Shown here one piece after another: positions 1 through 11,165 of a stretch of 64,000 nt of DNA (its first letter is position 1; every line of letters begins with the position of its first letter). The stretch lies in assembly GCA_028386065.3 (NCBI GenBank), contig JAKUCV010007142.1:1-64000 (forward strand), in the 5' to 3' direction. The notes under the pieces were generated by a model. The model saw only the letters and a list, made by a program, of their open reading frames with translations. It was not told the origin of the DNA and searched no databases. The position numbers were made by a program, and so were the translations under genes. The stretch comes from Turnera subulata. Taxonomy: Eukaryota; Streptophyta; Magnoliopsida; Malpighiales; Passifloraceae.

Positions 1-1266
1 TCTGTTTTGGGAAAGGCTCCACAGGACAATCGTCGTTGAGGTGACTTTATATGTCTTTTTATGTTTGTATGCATGAGCTCGTTGGAATGGTTTGTTTGAG
101 TTGCATGCTTGTTTGCTAACATGCTGTAATCTGTATTGTGTGCCTAAGTGTATTATTTGCTTATGGGCAGGATGTTGGATTTGTTATGGATTGTAACATG
201 TGATGTGATTTTGGGTGCTTTGTGTGATGTGTTGTGGGTCGGAGACCCGGTTATCTGATTAAGATGTCTTTATCACACTACCCTATTAGATCACAGCTAA
301 TGGCACATAAACTCATAATCTGTGAATAAAGATAATGTACAGTAGAAGTTAGGCTATTGTGTGCTGATGACCGGTTGTTTCGAGCGGGAAGTGATACCCC
401 TCGGGTTTGCTTGCGGATTAGCAAGTGTTATGCAGATTTGCATGTGGGTCTGTGATGACCGGTTTCTACCTCCCTCCTTCTACCTCCCCCTTTCTACCTC
501 CCTCTTTCTCTCTGTCTCTCTCTCTCTCTCTATGGATTTATTTGGGCTTCGTGCCTGGTTATATTTGGGCGTATGCCTGGTTGTCTCATGAGACGGGACC
601 GAGCTCGACGCACACAGTAGGGGCCCTGAATAATAAATCATAATAAGAAAACTTAACACACAACGGATGGAGAATAATAAACTGTATGCTTGATTGAGTT
701 GGCATGTTAGTACTGATTGTTGTATGTTTGCATGCTAGTCTGTTGCTCTTCTTTCCTTTCGGACTTGATCTGCACACTCTCATAATTAGATACATATTGC
801 TCACTAAGTAGGCGACTCACATAATCGCCAACGTTGTTTTTCAGACCTTAGATAGCGTGCAGTCTCTTTCTTCTTTTCCCGGAGTACGGACGTGGACATC
901 CCAGCAGGTAGCTGTGCTTGTTCTCCCGGATTGGATCCATAGAGTCGGCATGCATGTTGTTTTATTTCTATTATTTTTACTCCGTTTGACTTTTCCGCTG
1001 CATTGGATTTATATTGAGATGTCACTTTTGATTTTGGATTATTTTATCGGCGGTTTGCCGGGATTTGGTATTGGTGATGTATCGGCAGGATGCCGGGTTT
1101 GATTTGAGACTTGCTAAGCCGGTTTGACTATGTTGTTATGACATCTCTTTTATTTGAGAATCTTGGATGTTTTTGATATTGATTTTCGTGTCCCGGGTTT
1201 CAGGGGTATTTTGGTAATTTCCTTTGTTTAAGTATTTTATTATAAAATTGGGACACGGGTGTTTCA
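1..1266 (+). mobile_element. Long LTR, copy 1, 3' part only
   Basis: This stretch is homologous over its length to the LTR at 37335-39482. Both contain the block around 365-400 (matching 38640-38690), a CT-rich tract (about 475-532), a block near 586-630 with the same GAGACGGGACCGAGCTCGAC core, and a 3' end reading GGGACACGGGTGTTTCA. The 5' end lies outside the window. Directly after position 1266 the Gag region of a Copia element resumes, so this LTR was inserted into that Copia. No coding potential was found. The superfamily is not provable here; a 2-kb LTR starting TGTAACACCCC would fit a Gypsy-type element. Confidence 0.75.
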
Positions 1267-4200
1267 TCTAAAGAACCTCCCCAGAGCAATGCCTTTGTGG
1301 CTGAAGGCAGTAAGAATAATAAACAAAAGAAGGGTCAAAAGAACAAGACAGGTAAGAAGGCAAAGCAGGCTGAAAAGAGACCTTCTTTTGAAGGAAAAGT
1401 TCCTCAAAAGAAGAAGAACAAAACAAGAACCAGTTAAGATGTTATACCTGTAGTCAAATGGGGCACTTTGCTGCTAAGTGCACAGAGCCAAAGAAGTTAT
1501 GTTCCTTTAATAATATTGTTAGTTCTACTTTTGTTTCTAGTTCTTCATTATTAGATGAATCAATTTTCATGTGGATTGTAGATTCGGAGGCCACAGACCA
1601 CATAAGTAATGATCGAGGATCATTTGTGGACTACCGTCATATTTCGAATGGATCAAAGTGGATTCATGTAGGGAATAACTCCAAGCTGAAAGTTAAAGGT
1701 TTGGGCACTTTCCAACTGAGGTTGACTGATGGTTAGATTTTGGACCTACATGATGTACTTTATGTTCCGGAGATGCGGCGGAATCTTGTTTCCGTTTCTG
1801 TTTTAGCTAAACAGGGTTTCTTATTTAATTTTCGTAAAGTTGGTTTGGAGTTGTTCTATGAGACTGTACTTTATGGTTTTAGTTTCTGGATGAATGGCGT
1901 TATTATTTCGGATGTTGAAAATTTTTCAAATAAATCTAATTTTTTCCTTTTTACATCCTTGAGTAATGTGAAAGATGATGTGAATGTGTGGCATTCAAGA
2001 CTTGACCATGTAGGCCAGCAAAGAATGAATCGCCTCGCGACAGAGGGCCTTATGGGCTCGATTGACAAGGTAGAACTTCCTATGTGTGAGTTCTGCCTTG
2101 TAGGAAAAATGGCAAGAAAACCATTCGGAAAAGCAACGAGAGAGATCAACCGTTGCAATTAATACATTCTGACATCTGTGGCCCAATGAATGTGAGGGCA
2201 AGGCATGGTGCCCATTATTTCATCACATTCATCCATGATAGCGCATGGTAAGTTGCCAGTCTCCTTTTGGGGAGATGCACTCTTAACTGCCACTCATGTA
2301 CTGAACCTGGTGCCCTTAAAATCTGTAGCCACCAGCCTTGGGACTGTGCTGCTTACACCCATAACTCTTCCCACAGACATGGAAAATTGGGACCTAGAGG
2401 AAGTAAGACTATTTTCATAAGATATTCTGAAAACTCCAAAGGTTATGTGTCCATTGGTGAACATGAAGGTGTAGGGTACATAGAATTTGAATCACGAGAT
2501 GTGACATTCTTGGAGAATGAGTTTCCAAGAAGGGGTGATACAGGACCTGATCAATCTCTTTTCGAGATGTGTGAATAGGTAGGGCAAGATGATGTAATCC
2601 AATTGAGTATTGGTGAATCTAGTATGCATCGAAATCTTGATCCTAGTGGGAGTAATCTGGACAGTAGTGGAACTGCATCACTACACCCAGAACCTCGAAG
2701 AAGTGAACGTGGTAATATTCCATGACGTCACTTTGAGATTGAGGGTGTCGATGATGTGTATTGACAAGCCTTTATTGTAGAACCTCTTGATGAAGAGGAA
2801 CCCAAAACCTACAATGAGGTTGTCTCCTATATTGCCACGAAAGAATGGATTAAAGCGATGAATGGAGAGCTTAGCTCTATGCATTCTAACCATGTGCCGG
2901 AATTGGTAGATTTACCAAAGGGACATAAGGCTATTGGGAACAAGTGGGTTCTTAAGATCAAGCAAAATGCTGACGGGTCAATCGATAGATATAAGGCACG
3001 TCTAGTAGCCAAGGGTTATACACAACAGGAAGGGATAGATTATGAGGAAACTTTCTCTCCTATTGTGAGATTTGCATCTATTCGATTGATCTTAGCCATT
3101 TTGGCACATCTTGATCTCGAGTTACATTAGATGGATGTAAAAACAGCATTCCTTAATGGGAATCTAGAAGAGGAAATTTACATGCAACAATCTATGAGTT
3201 TTGCTGTAAAAGGCCAGGGATACAATGTGTGTCAAATGATGAGATCCATTTATGGACTCAAACAATCTTTTAGACAATGGTACCTAACGTTTCATGAAGT
3301 CATCACATCCTTCATATTTGTCATAATAGATGAGGACCATTGTGTGTATGTTAAGAGATCTGGGGATCATTTTGTGATCTTGTCACTTTACGTCGACGAC
3401 ATACTGCTGGCTGGAACTAATAAGGATTTTCTGGTATCTATAAAGGCTTAGTTGTCCTCCGACTTTGAGATAAAGGACATAGGTGAAGCTGCATACATTC
3501 TAGGGGTTAAGATCCTTAGAGATCGATCCAAAAGAATATTGTCTCTTTCTCAAGAGCATTATATCGAGAAAATTTTTGAACGATTTTGTATGCAAGATTC
3601 AAAGCCTATGAATACATCTATTGTCAAGGGCAATAATCTAACCCAACAAATGTGTCCCCAAACTCGGGAAGAAAAAGAAGATATGGCTAATATGCCATAT
3701 GCCAGTGCTATCGGGAGTCTTATGTACACTATGTTGTGTAGTGGACCGGATATTTCTTATGCTGTTGGAATGGTAAGTAGATACCAATCCAATCCGGGAG
3801 GGAGCACTAAACAGCAATCAAAAGAACACTTTAGTATTTGAAGGGCACAACGGACCACTTTAAGTTCTCAAGGAGATGGGTTCTGCTTGAAAGCTTATAC
3901 AGATGCCGATTGGGGAGGAGATTTAGACCAGAGAAAGTCTACCTCTGACTATGTATTCTCACTAAGTAATGGTGTTATATCATGGAGTAGTAAGAAACAG
4001 TCTTGGATAGCCTTGTCAACGATGGAGGCAGAGTTTGTAGCTTTGTCATCGCCGGTACAAGAGTCTGTGTGGCTGAGATGTTTTCTCAGTCATTTAGGTG
4101 TTATGCAAGGGGCTGTGTCTCTATTGACTGTCTACTGTGATAGTTAGGCAGCTATTGCATACACTAAAGACCCTAAGTACCATGGGAAGACAAAACACAT

Positions 4201-4360
4201 TGATATCAGATACGATTATGTCAGGGACATGGTTTCATGTAAGGAAGTGAACATAGAGTACATTCATACTGGTGACATGTTAGCTGATTTATTCACCAAA
4301 CCTATCTCTACAACTTCTTTTGTTAGGCAAATGGAACTGATAGGTTTACGTAGGATGTGA
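1267..4360 (+). pseudogene. Copia-1 Gag-Pol remnant
   Basis: Domains in order: lysine-rich Gag tail; zinc knuckle CYTCSQMGHFAAKC near 1440-1481; protease with catalytic D but DSG changed to DSE (about 1579-1590); GAG-pre-integrase block (about 1985-2150) and the first integrase motif near 2165-2185. After the second motif (about 2235) the frame jumps to the end of the integrase (about 2250), so most of the catalytic core is missing. Reverse transcriptase follows (about 2930-3600) with an intact YVDD near 3390, then RNase H (3887-4360). In-frame stops are TAG at 1734, 3128, 3449 and 4145, and a frame change lies near 3790-3890. This is clearly a dead copy. Confidence 0.9.
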
Positions 4361-5441
4361 TTGCAACTATTTTTGTTGTATTTTCCTTTGACTTTATGTT
4401 CATTATAAAATTCTTATTTTTATTCAAATGCCAATTTTTGTATAATTATTCATGTATACAAGGATGCATGTTTTTGTAACTTACATATGAATATGCTGAG
4501 AGCATATGGAGGGATGAAGGACTTGGTGTCTTTCTCATCCAAAAGATATGGCTAACAGACGGGTTAGCTCTCTCACACGAGTAACCGCCTCTATGACTGG
4601 GTGTCATAGGGGTAAGACAGTTTTTAGTCAATAATGGGGTGAGTCCCTATTCCGTAAGAGCCTGGCTTAAAACATTTATGTCGCCTTGATATTGTTCAAG
4701 ATGAGGTCAATCATGTTTGACCGGAGATGAAACAAAGTAATATTTTATCTTATCTGTTCAGAAGCTAAGTAGGGTTCGGTTTGGGATATGGTAGAGTGGT
4801 GGACCCAAGTCAAACACTAGGTGTATTTGGACTATTACTTACACAGTATTATTAATGACATATGCTCCAATAAGGGATAGAGAAAACAATACTGTGACAC
4901 ATGAATTCATACCATGTGTGCTGAGTGACCATACAAGGAGTAAGAAAAAAAGAATTCGTTTTTCTACTGTGTGAGCCTTGAGAAATTTTTAATTTCTCAC
5001 AACTGCCCTTATCGAATTTTTACTATTACTTGAAATCTTAATTTAGTGTTGCTATATTGGTTGTACTCATAATGGTCATGAGTGATACGACCTAACGGGG
5101 TATGTCAGAAAAGCAGCTAAGTTAAGATGTAAAGTTCTGAGTAAAAAGCAAGATCATTAAGTATTGTATTTTCCGTGGTATTCGCAATACGGTCGTTTAT
5201 GTTTTTGTGTAAAACGTAATTGTGATTACGCATAGAGACTGAGGTCTAGGGGTCTCTTTAAATACAATTAAATGATTCTAGGGAACTTATATATCTACTC
5301 TACTTGAGCTGTTGTATACTGTTAACAGATGTAAAATGAAGAGCTCTTACTGGTATGTTGGTCACACGACCTATTTGCCTGGTAGGAAAGTTATTTCTTT
5401 ATTAGCCCAAATAGTTATGTCTATCATGTGTGAGTGGGAGA
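4361..5441 (+). other. 3' noncoding region of Copia-1
   Basis: It lies between the Pol stop at about 4358-4360 and the 3' LTR. It has no credible coding frame. It ends in the purine-rich tract GTGGGAGA immediately before the LTR, as expected of a polypurine tract priming plus-strand synthesis. Confidence 0.65.
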
Positions 5442-5898
5442 TATTGGATAATGGTGTCCTATTTACACCCATGATGGTGATCTTTTGTGATAAGAGCCCA
5501 TCTTGATCTGTTAGTTGTAACAGATCATGTAGGGTGGATTTATCTGATTAATTCCAACCTTGATCTGTTATCTGTAACAAATAGGGTGGAGGTTTACAAG
5601 GTGTGGAGATAATGTTAGTATTATCTCCACAGTGTTTCAAAAGGACCCAAACTCCAATATAAATATTGGAGCAGTATTCTGGATTTTGGAAATACAAACA
5701 CTATAGGCATTTAGGTTGTGAACTGAGGGCTTCTTCCTAGTGATTAAACTCTAGACCAACTATTGTGGAACTTGAAGAAGACAAGAATCAATTATCTATA
5801 GGCTCCATAAAATTTAGAGGTTGGTATACTAAATTTTATTTAATATTAATTCCATTTTGCTCATATTTATTTGATAAGTATGATCTTAAAATCCAACA
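5442..5898 (+). repeat. 3' LTR of Copia-1
   Basis: About 457 bp that starts TATTGG (ancestral TG lost) directly after a purine tract and ends ATCCAACA. The terminal TTGG/CCAA inverted repeat and position after the polypurine tract support the call. The matching 5' LTR is outside the window, so the borders rest on one copy. Confidence 0.65.
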
Positions 5899-6038
5899 CC
5901 CAACAACTACATCTTGAAGGTGTTTAATAAGCCACCATAACAAGAGAGTGTCTATTGTACTGAATGCATTGAGTGTAGTCTAAATTAAAGAAATTGCAAT
6001 GGAGATATTAGGACGTGAAGCAAAGTGTCTCTCAATAC

Positions 6039-6081
6039 CTCTTCTAATGAGTTAGCATCAAAAAAAAATCTCTTCTATTGA
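6039..6081 (+). repeat. Retroposition scar: near-identical 12-bp repeats around a short A-tailed insert
   Basis: CTCTTCTAATGA (6039-6050) and CTCTTCTATTGA (6070-6081) match at 11 of 12 positions. They flank a 19-bp insert (6051-6069) made of GTTAGCATC, nine A and a T. This is the layout left by target-primed reverse transcription that stopped almost at once. It is the weakest of the four such sites in the window. Confidence 0.45.
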
Positions 6082-6184
6082 CTTTTTTCTTTTTTCTTTT
6101 TTCGCAAACATATGATCTTATAATGACTTTCTACTCTTGAAGATATAGTTCCAAAGCATCTACTCCATCGAAGCTCTATCTGAC

Positions 6185-7018
6185 CTATTGTCTCTTTAGT
6201 TGTAAGACAACGGGTCCTTGTTGTCTCATCTGCATAGTGAACCTTTGAATAAATTCTTCGCATCTGGAATGAAGCTCCTCATCAGTCATATTTGCATATT
6301 CGTTTGTCTCTTGAGGATTATCATCAATCATGTGTGATATGGTCCCAGGTTTTCCAACTTCGAACCACCTAATGGTATTTCTACTCTCATCAAACACAAC
6401 CGTCTTCTTGAAGGTCTGAGTAACTTTTTTTGCATCGTCAAGTTGCACCTTCTTCACAGTCCTGTTGTCAAATGCCTCGTCCTCTTCATTTTGATCCAAA
6501 GCTTCATTTTCTTCCGTCTCTAAGAGAATGATGGAATGTTTTGATGCATTCTCTGTATGACTATAAGCTTCAGTTTCATCAAGAGAAAAATCTTTTGTTT
6601 CTTCATCATCAAGACTTGTTGTTGATGCAACACTAACATCTTCTGTTTCTTTCTCCGGAAAGTTGGTGCAAGTCTGCTTTTCATGATCTACAACTGATGA
6701 AGATGCCTTCTCCAAACTCCTTAGCTTGCTTCCTAAAAAAGTTCTTGGTAAATACTCTCCATCATAACTGGCTTCGATTTCGGCAACTGTTTTGGTCATC
6801 TCCTTGAGAAGATTGCTATGCTGTTTTTCAAGACCATCTGATACTTTTTTCTGGCTCGTGTGGTTTCTGTTTGGTTCCAATTGGATCCTATTCTCTTTTT
6901 GTCGGAAAAATCTTGTACGAACTGATTTAGCACTCCTTTCATGTTGTTTCCTCGTGCTTGCACACAAATCCTGGAGGTATTGTCTGTTTAGAGCATTAGA
7001 CCTTGCAAGAAATGCCAT
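6185..7018 (-). CDS. DUF761 (cotton-fibre-protein-like) protein, paralogue 1, N-terminally disrupted
   Basis: The frame gives 277 residues from the ATG at 7018. An upstream in-frame ATG at 7126 would add 36 residues unlike the paralogue. The C-terminus has the DUF761 signature (MTDEELHSRCEEFIQRF); just upstream is an FDESRN block also present in the paralogue at 10232-11026. The middle is acidic and low complexity, probably disordered. The function of this family is unknown. The paralogue begins with two hydrophobic segments; here the corresponding DNA lies upstream in another frame (7019-7176). The product therefore either lacks its membrane part or the gene is a recent pseudogene. The long remaining frame argues for some constraint or a young lesion. 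Confidence 0.65.
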   Translation of the reverse strand: MAFLARSNALNRQYLQDLCASTRKQHERSAKSVRTRFFRQKENRIQLEPNRNHTSQKKVSDGLEKQHSNLLKEMTKTVAEIEASYDGEYLPRTFLGSKLRSLEKASSSVVDHEKQTCTNFPEKETEDVSVASTTSLDDEETKDFSLDETEAYSHTENASKHSIILLETEENEALDQNEEDEAFDNRTVKKVQLDDAKKVTQTFKKTVVFDESRNTIRWFEVGKPGTISHMIDDNPQETNEYANMTDEELHSRCEEFIQRFTMQMRQQGPVVLQLKRQ

Positions 7019-7176
7019 GGCGATAAACCCACAATAATGAGATTGTTTGAATTGTACCCGCAAATATAGAAGACAGAGATGTTGAGAAAGAAAGATGTGG
7101 AATGATTGGGAGAAAGAAGGATGCATTCAGTTGATATCATTGGATTTGAATTCTTCACATATTTAAGGAGAGGCAT
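7019..7176 (-). pseudogene. Out-of-frame 5' part of DUF761 paralogue 1
   Basis: Reading from the ATG at 7176, this frame gives a hydrophobic stretch (FFLNISVFYICG then NNLIIVG) that lines up with the membrane segments of the paralogue (FVYISIFYIFN then NTLIIIIAMD). It ends in a different frame shortly after 7018. The alignment suggests a deletion of roughly 30 bp plus a frame shift just before the ATG at 7018. I infer an ancestral start near here that is now disconnected. Confidence 0.5.
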
Positions 7177-7758
7177 TGGAGAGGAAGAACAAGAGGCTGG
7201 GAGAGATTGTCGGGTGTGGGAGATTCCCCAAAAAAAGAAAATTACCAGATTCCAGTTATGAGTATTTCTGTTCCAACTTTCTGGAGTATATATTTATGTT
7301 TGATTGGTTACTTAAGAGCTTTTCTTGGTCGGTCAAAGAGAGCTGTAACATGATCATCATTACAAAAGCCGTGACAAGCTTGTTGGCAAAACTAAATTGA
7401 AATCAGTCAGCCAACCCTACTAAAACGAGTCAAAAGGAAATAATGTTTGTCGAGTTGATCGGTAAAGTAGATACTGATTGTGTAATGGTTTTTTGTATAG
7501 TGTTCTTTCTTTTTTTATGTGGTAAGTTAAATTAACAATATGTACCCAAAAATAAAACACTGATAACATTAAGTGAGTTAATTGATGAATATATATGTTC
7601 CCTCAAAATACTACAAGTATACAGTACACTATAGTACACAAACAACACTCGCCTTAGTAATTGATCGAATAGGCTAGAAATAATAAATAAATAAATAAGA
7701 GTTGTGATGGGAGTGATAATATAAACTAAAAATAATAAAATTTTGAAATTAAAATAAT
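7177..7758. other. Upstream spacer of DUF761 paralogue 1
   Basis: AT-rich noncoding DNA. A TATA-like stretch on the minus strand (about 7286-7297) could serve the minus-strand gene. It ends at the 10-bp target duplication (7749-7758) of the adjacent MITE. No coding potential was found. Confidence 0.4.
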
Positions 7759-8499
7759 GAGCAAATAGTTTTTTATATCCCTCCACTTTATCGATTTCAC
7801 ATTTATTGTCCCTCTTCGTTTTTTTTCACTCATGTCGTCCCTCAACTCTTGATTTACCGGATCAGGTGGTCCTTTTTACCTGCTGCAGCAGGTTAGTAGC
7901 TGTGGAGCTGACACGTGGTAGTGGGGCCCATGATTTGCATAATTTTTTATTCTTTTTATCCTTTTTTATATTTTTCCAAAAATTTAAGCCTTAAAAATTT
8001 TTATTTAAATTAGATTTTTTTTTAGAAAATAAATATTAATTTCTAAATATGCATTGAGAAAAAAATTAAATATGATCATCATCTCACCTAATCCCTCTAT
8101 AATATTTCGGTTAACAAAATTGAACAAAATTAACCAAAATTAGAATAAAAAAAACTAAAACAATGAGAGAGGCACATCTAATTCTAACGTATAAATTAAA
8201 AAAAAAAAAATAAACAGTGGAGGATGCCAGTATATAATAAGGGAAATTAAGATTTATTTATTTAAAAGGATTTTAAAAATAAAATTTGATTAAAGAAAAA
8301 ATAATTAAATAAATAAGTTATGTGTGGGCCCCACTGCCACTTGTCAGCTCCATAGCTATCAACCTGCTGCAGCAGATAAAAAGGACCACGTGACCTGGTA
8401 AATCAAGAGTTGAGGGACGACATGAGTGAAAAAAAAAACGAAGAGGGACAATAAATGCGAAATCGATAAAGTGGAGGGACATAAAAAAACTATTTACTT
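7759..8499. mobile_element. Mutator-like MITE with long terminal inverted repeats
   Basis: A 741-bp element with no coding capacity. The terminal inverted repeats are about 175 bp (7759-7932 and 8321-8499), roughly 90% identical by eye, and each contains the palindrome CTGCTGCAGCAG. TTAAAATAAT flanks both sides (7749-7758 and 8500-8509), a 9-10 bp duplication typical of Mutator-like elements. The core is AT-rich. It would depend on a transposase elsewhere. Confidence 0.85.
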
Positions 8500-8524
8500 T
8501 TAAAATAATAGAAATCAGATAGAT

Positions 8525-9550
8525 GGAATCCTTGGTCATCCGGAGTTCACCAGTGTCTAGTAATCTAGCAATTATCTAAATTTGGTTGTCTAATCGTCCT
8601 GGTTAAAGGGCTACCTTTAAAATAATTATAACCCGCTCTCGCCAGTATTATAATCCTGCCCTAGTCCCGAATTACCCGCTCTCGCTAGTGTAATATGTCC
8701 TAGGGCGCAGTGACACTGTGTTGGGCGCTGTGATCCTCAATTAACCTAAAGATTCCTCTCGGTCAACTAGTAGGGTGAAGGCTTACTGTAGTCGTTTCAG
8801 ATTCCCTAGTTTCACCTCTCGGTTCTTCACTCGGTCGTCTATGATAGTGATATAGAGTGGCCAATTCAATAACACTGTTAAAGCACACTATAAAGTAAAT
8901 CAAGCAATAACGAATAAACAAAATCCAAATCTGAATAGTTATCTAGAAAATTCAAGAAGAGTTACATCCCACAGACCTAGGTAAGAATTTAGTTCATAAA
9001 ACTAGAGAAAAAAATAAAGAAAAAGATAGAAAACATCCTTCCAAACCAAGAAAACAAAGTTGACAAAATCGACTTCTTCAAGACTTGAGCTCCACTTTCT
9101 TCTCTGCAAAATCCTGACTTTACTGTTATCAAAAAGTTGTCTTTGGTTGCAGGAGAAAAAATTATTTTATATCTAGGGTTTTCTCCTAAAAGATAGCACT
9201 TTATTCGTTTTAGAAAACTCCAGTATTTTAGCTCCAAGAAACCCTTTTTAATTCAACCTCTAGATCTTCTTTCCTTGCTAGAAGTGTCCATGTGCGTTCT
9301 TCTCTAAATCTCCTATAAAATAGGTGCAGCTTTTATTATAAATAAAAGCCTAGTCGACAGCATACTGTATGCGATGTTGTATGTCACAGCAGCTTTGTAC
9401 GGGACACTGTATACTCAAATCGCCCCAAAGACAAGCCTCTTCTCAAGATAATTGGATTTTGAGCCCGAATCCTTTATTTCATCTTTGCGTGAAAATGAAT
9501 ATGGATTAGGCTTACTACAGATATCGTCCAACTGCAAAAAATAAATCACT
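8525..9550 (-). repeat. Diverged Athila-type LTR remnant
   Basis: This matches, in the same order, the LTRs at 54795-56436 and 61334-62988: the GTCATCCGGAGTTCACCA start block, two CGCTCTCGC blocks, the AGGGCGC and CTCGGT blocks, CACCTCTCGGTTCTTCACTC, and ACATCCCACAGACCTAG. It is much more diverged and has no second LTR or internal region nearby, so it is probably an old solo LTR. Orientation is given as for the element at 54795-62988. Borders are approximate. Confidence 0.7.
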
Positions 9551-10231
9551 ATTAAAGCAACCATATATTCAATCGAATTTTGCAAATTTAGATATTAAAT
9601 TGACCCAAATTGAAACTCAATGGGCAAATTGATCCAAATTTACAAACACATGCATTCAATCGATCCAAATTAAAATTCAGGAGGCAAATTGAGCCAAGTT
9701 GTATAACACAGTGATGAAATTAGAGTTTGTGCCTATATTTTAATAGGTATATAATAGATTATACATTATAGTTATCCTAGAAAATAGATACGACCTAATT
9801 AATAGACCTTATGAAAAAATAGATACGACCTAATTAGTTCCTCCAAGGGTTCATGGGTTTTTAGATTGCAAAATCAAAATCCAAAAGCTAGTTAATTTAA
9901 ACAAGAAAAGAAACTAGAATCCTTGGGAGGAAATTAAACATAGATTTTTATTTTGAGAACTAAAGAGTAAAAACTAGTTTATTTAACATATAACCTCAAC
10001 CCAGTGACAAAACTGGGGAAAAAGTCTACAAGATTTACACCCAACATAAAAATTAGCGGAGAACAGAAAACAACAGTGACAAATTTATAAAACAAAAATA
10101 CTACAGTAGATCTAGAGCCTCTCATGCATGTCTCTCATGTCCTGTTACCCTACCTTTCTAATTTTGGCTGTATAGCGGCTAGACCTTTATTAATATTCTT
10201 GACTTCATATGTATTAAAATAAATTATAGCC
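9551..10231. other. AT-rich spacer and 3' flank of DUF761 paralogue 2
   Basis: About 9560-9720 holds three imperfect direct repeats built on a CAAATTGA/GATCCAAATT theme. The rest is AT-rich and probably includes the 3' untranslated region of the minus-strand gene. No coding region is supported. Confidence 0.4.
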
Positions 10232-11026
10232 TTATCGAACTTCAGCGTAAGCCTGTGCTTGTAGCCGAATCTGTGTATTGAACCTCTGAATAAACTCCTC
10301 AACTCTTCTATTAAGCTCTTCATTGGACATATTCGCATACTCATCATTTTTCTCTTGATGATAATATTCAACCAACTCATGATCATCATGTGCTGTCTGC
10401 TCATCGTTCTCTTCGTCATCAGCTTCTATATTCCTGATAATATTCCTACTCTCATCAAATGTGACCTTCTTGACCGTCCTGGATTTGATAGCCACATTAT
10501 TTTCTTGATGATCATCATCTGCCTCATTCTTGTGTAGGCCAACAGCTTCTGTACTCTTTGTCTCCACGCGAGGCTGATTTTCGAGACCAGCCGATACTTT
10601 TCTTCCAAGGGAAGAAGCTTCTGTTTTCTGTGGTTGGATGATCTCTTTCTTGATTTCTTCTTTAGGAATGCGACCCTCAGGATATATTGTACGAACTGAA
10701 ACTGCACTACTGTTTTTGACTTGCCTGCTCGTCGTCACATACTCGTCCTGAAGAGTGTGTTGTTTATTATAATATATGGCATTGGAGGATGAAGAGAATA
10801 AGCCGTAGTCCATGGCGATGATGATAATAAGAGTGTTGGAAATGAAGAACCAAAATTTGGTGTTGTGGAATAGTTTAGAAGGAGAAAGGTTGAAAATATA
10901 GAAGATGGAGATGTAGACAAAGATTGAGAAAAGGAAGGCAAAGAAGGACATCCCCTGGGCTTTCGTTGGGTAGTCTTTGGATTTGAGATAGTGGAAGACT
11001 ACGTTTGGGGGTGGTGGTTTGTCCAT
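10232..11026 (-). CDS. DUF761 protein with two N-terminal hydrophobic segments, paralogue 2
   Basis: The ATG at 11026 gives 264 residues. It has two predicted membrane segments (about residues 27-45 and 56-73), an acidic, probably disordered middle, the FDESRN block, and a C-terminal DUF761 signature (MSNEELNRRVEEFIQRF). The layout fits a plant family of small membrane-associated proteins of unknown function. The start is the first ATG in a frame open upstream to 11065, and a TATA box lies about 130 bp upstream. It is a tandem relative of the gene at 6185-7018 on the same strand; the MITE and LTR remnant lie between them. No intron is needed. Confidence 0.8.
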   Translation of the reverse strand: MDKPPPPNVVFHYLKSKDYPTKAQGMSFFAFLFSIFVYISIFYIFNLSPSKLFHNTKFWFFISNTLIIIIAMDYGLFSSSSNAIYYNKQHTLQDEYVTTSRQVKNSSAVSVRTIYPEGRIPKEEIKKEIIQPQKTEASSLGRKVSAGLENQPRVETKSTEAVGLHKNEADDDHQENNVAIKSRTVKKVTFDESRNIIRNIEADDEENDEQTAHDDHELVEYYHQEKNDEYANMSNEELNRRVEEFIQRFNTQIRLQAQAYAEVR

Positions 11027-11156
11027 TTCCTGAGGAAGGAAAGAGGCTGAGAGAGATTCTAGCAATTGAGAGTTTTTAGAGATCGTCCAAGGTTAGGATT
11101 TTGGACTGATCATGGAAGTGATTTGTTGGGACTTGTGGAGTTCCAAATATCAAGGG

Positions 11157-11165
11157 CTTTTATAG
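11157..11165 (-). promoter_or_regulatory. TATA box of DUF761 paralogue 2
   Basis: CTATAAAAG on the minus strand, about 130 bp upstream of the chosen ATG at 11026. The position and sequence suit a plant core promoter. Inferred from sequence only. Confidence 0.5.

Larger units (their letters stand above)
1267..5898 (+). mobile_element. Decayed Copia retrotransposon (Copia-1), 5' end missing
   Basis: A Copia element recognisable from Gag zinc knuckle to 3' LTR. Its 5' part is separated by the long LTR at the left edge and is not in the window. It holds Gag-Pol remains (1267-4360), about 1.1 kb of 3' noncoding sequence, a purine tract GTGGGAGA, and a 3' LTR. It cannot be autonomous, because the integrase core is deleted and several stops and frame changes interrupt Pol. 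Confidence 0.85.

Noticed and set aside
361..643. Ser/Leu-rich open frames in the left-edge LTR
   Set aside because: They translate a CT-rich low-complexity tract inside an LTR, and the frame is not kept in the second copy at 38640-38890.
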